DNA from: Candidatus Altarchaeota archaeon
GTDB lineage: Archaea > SpSt-1190
DNA: 7,192 nt
Assembly (NCBI GenBank): GCA_030590165.1
Contig: JAUUZA010000033.1
Span: 1-7,192, forward strand
Reading direction: 5' to 3'
Below the pieces are notes generated by a model. The model ran no database searches. It saw only the letters and a list, made by a program, of their open reading frames with translations, and was not told the origin of the DNA. Positions 6,798 through 7,192 of this stretch are shown piece by piece. The stretch's first letter is position 1. Each line of letters opens with the position of its first letter. The translations under genes and the position numbers were made by a program.

Positions 6798-7192
6798 ATG
6801 AAACTTCAAGTTTTTCTGGCAATTTTGCTAGTGTTTTTTTCTGCTTTTGCTCAAGTAGATATGGATGGGGATTTTAGTAGTGGGGACGAAGGTATAGTTT
6901 TAGGGAATGAAACAGTAACAGCTGTTTTATTTGATGGGGAAGTGACATTGACTACAACGAATGCAGGTGAATCAGAGTTACCTGATGATGATTGGATTTC
7001 GAGTGATCCAGATTACGATTCAGATATTCTGATTGGTGTTGAATCCGAACTAATTTTTTTAGAAGAACCAACACAATATGGTGAATGTAATTTTGAGAAG
7101 TTTGATGAAGGTGAAAAAATCAGAGTGAAGGTTTTGTGTGATATTAGATTGCCAACGCCTTGTCATAGAATAAGTTATGGTTGGCTTCCTGG
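6798..7192 (+). CDS. Exported acidic protein, 3'-partial, no recognised family
   Basis: An open frame from ATG 6798 runs off the window after 131 codons. The first 18 residues are a textbook signal peptide: Lys2, a hydrophobic core, and a SAFA end suggesting signal-peptidase cleavage before Gln19. The mature part is rich in Asp and Glu. It opens with a DMDGDFSSGDE segment (21-31) that resembles the acidic start of a Ca2+-binding loop, though the EF-hand glycine is misplaced. An Asp run follows at 63-65. Three cysteines (97, 114, 122) appear in the visible part, the last two as CDIRLPTPC, compatible with disulfides outside the cell. It begins 25 nt after the ATPase stop with no SD. An AT-rich CATAATTATT (6768-6777) about 25 nt upstream could be a TATA-like element giving a leaderless start. 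Function unknown; a cell-surface or secreted role is inferred from the signal peptide. Confidence 0.75.
   Translation, partial: MKLQVFLAILLVFFSAFAQVDMDGDFSSGDEGIVLGNETVTAVLFDGEVTLTTTNAGESELPDDDWISSDPDYDSDILIGVESELIFLEEPTQYGECNFEKFDEGEKIRVKVLCDIRLPTPCHRISYGWLP

Noticed and set aside
6858-6893. EF-hand or dockerin repeat at the start of the mature exported protein
   Set aside because: The DMDGD spacing is suggestive, but the glycine and the final glutamate positions do not fit a canonical loop, and no second repeat is visible.

Overview
The window reads as a piece of an AT-rich archaeal genome, by eye roughly one third G+C. Four observations support archaea. The tRNA-Gly has an A discriminator base and no encoded CCA, and a TTTAAA-type box sits where an archaeal TATA box should be. 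The HMG-CoA synthase has a TATA box about 25 nt before its GTG start and no leader room. Start signals are mixed: Shine-Dalgarno sites matching the GGAGGTGAT archaeal consensus inside the operon, apparently leaderless starts for stand-alone genes. The gene mix would fit a small-genome lineage such as DPANN, but that is an inference from style, not proof.

Layout. Bases 1-2720 hold a tightly packed plus-strand operon. It starts with a MoxR-family AAA+ ATPase, cut by the window edge and carrying a one-base frameshift in a run of seven Cs inside its Walker A motif. A large membrane-anchored DUF58 protein follows, overlapping by 4 nt. Then comes a 60-residue two-helix membrane protein, overlapping by 8 nt with a perfect GGAGGT ribosome site. 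MoxR and DUF58 proteins are a known pair, in which the MoxR ATPase is thought to act as a chaperone on the vWA-like partner. The mini-protein is a candidate third, membrane-embedded component.

Bases 2721-4050 hold an independent transcription unit for a long-type HMG-CoA synthase of the mevalonate pathway, feeding archaeal isoprenoid lipid synthesis. It ends at a T-run. A minus-strand tRNA-Gly(TCC) converges on it at 4070-4143, with its own TATA box at 4172-4179.

Bases 4235-6772 encode a ten-helix P2-type cation ATPase. Its cytoplasmic catalytic motifs are complete, but the ion site is altered. Starting at 6798 and running off the window is a gene for an acidic exported protein with a signal peptide; no family was recognised. 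No mobile element, CRISPR array or rRNA is visible, and no gene-free stretch exceeds 300 bases.
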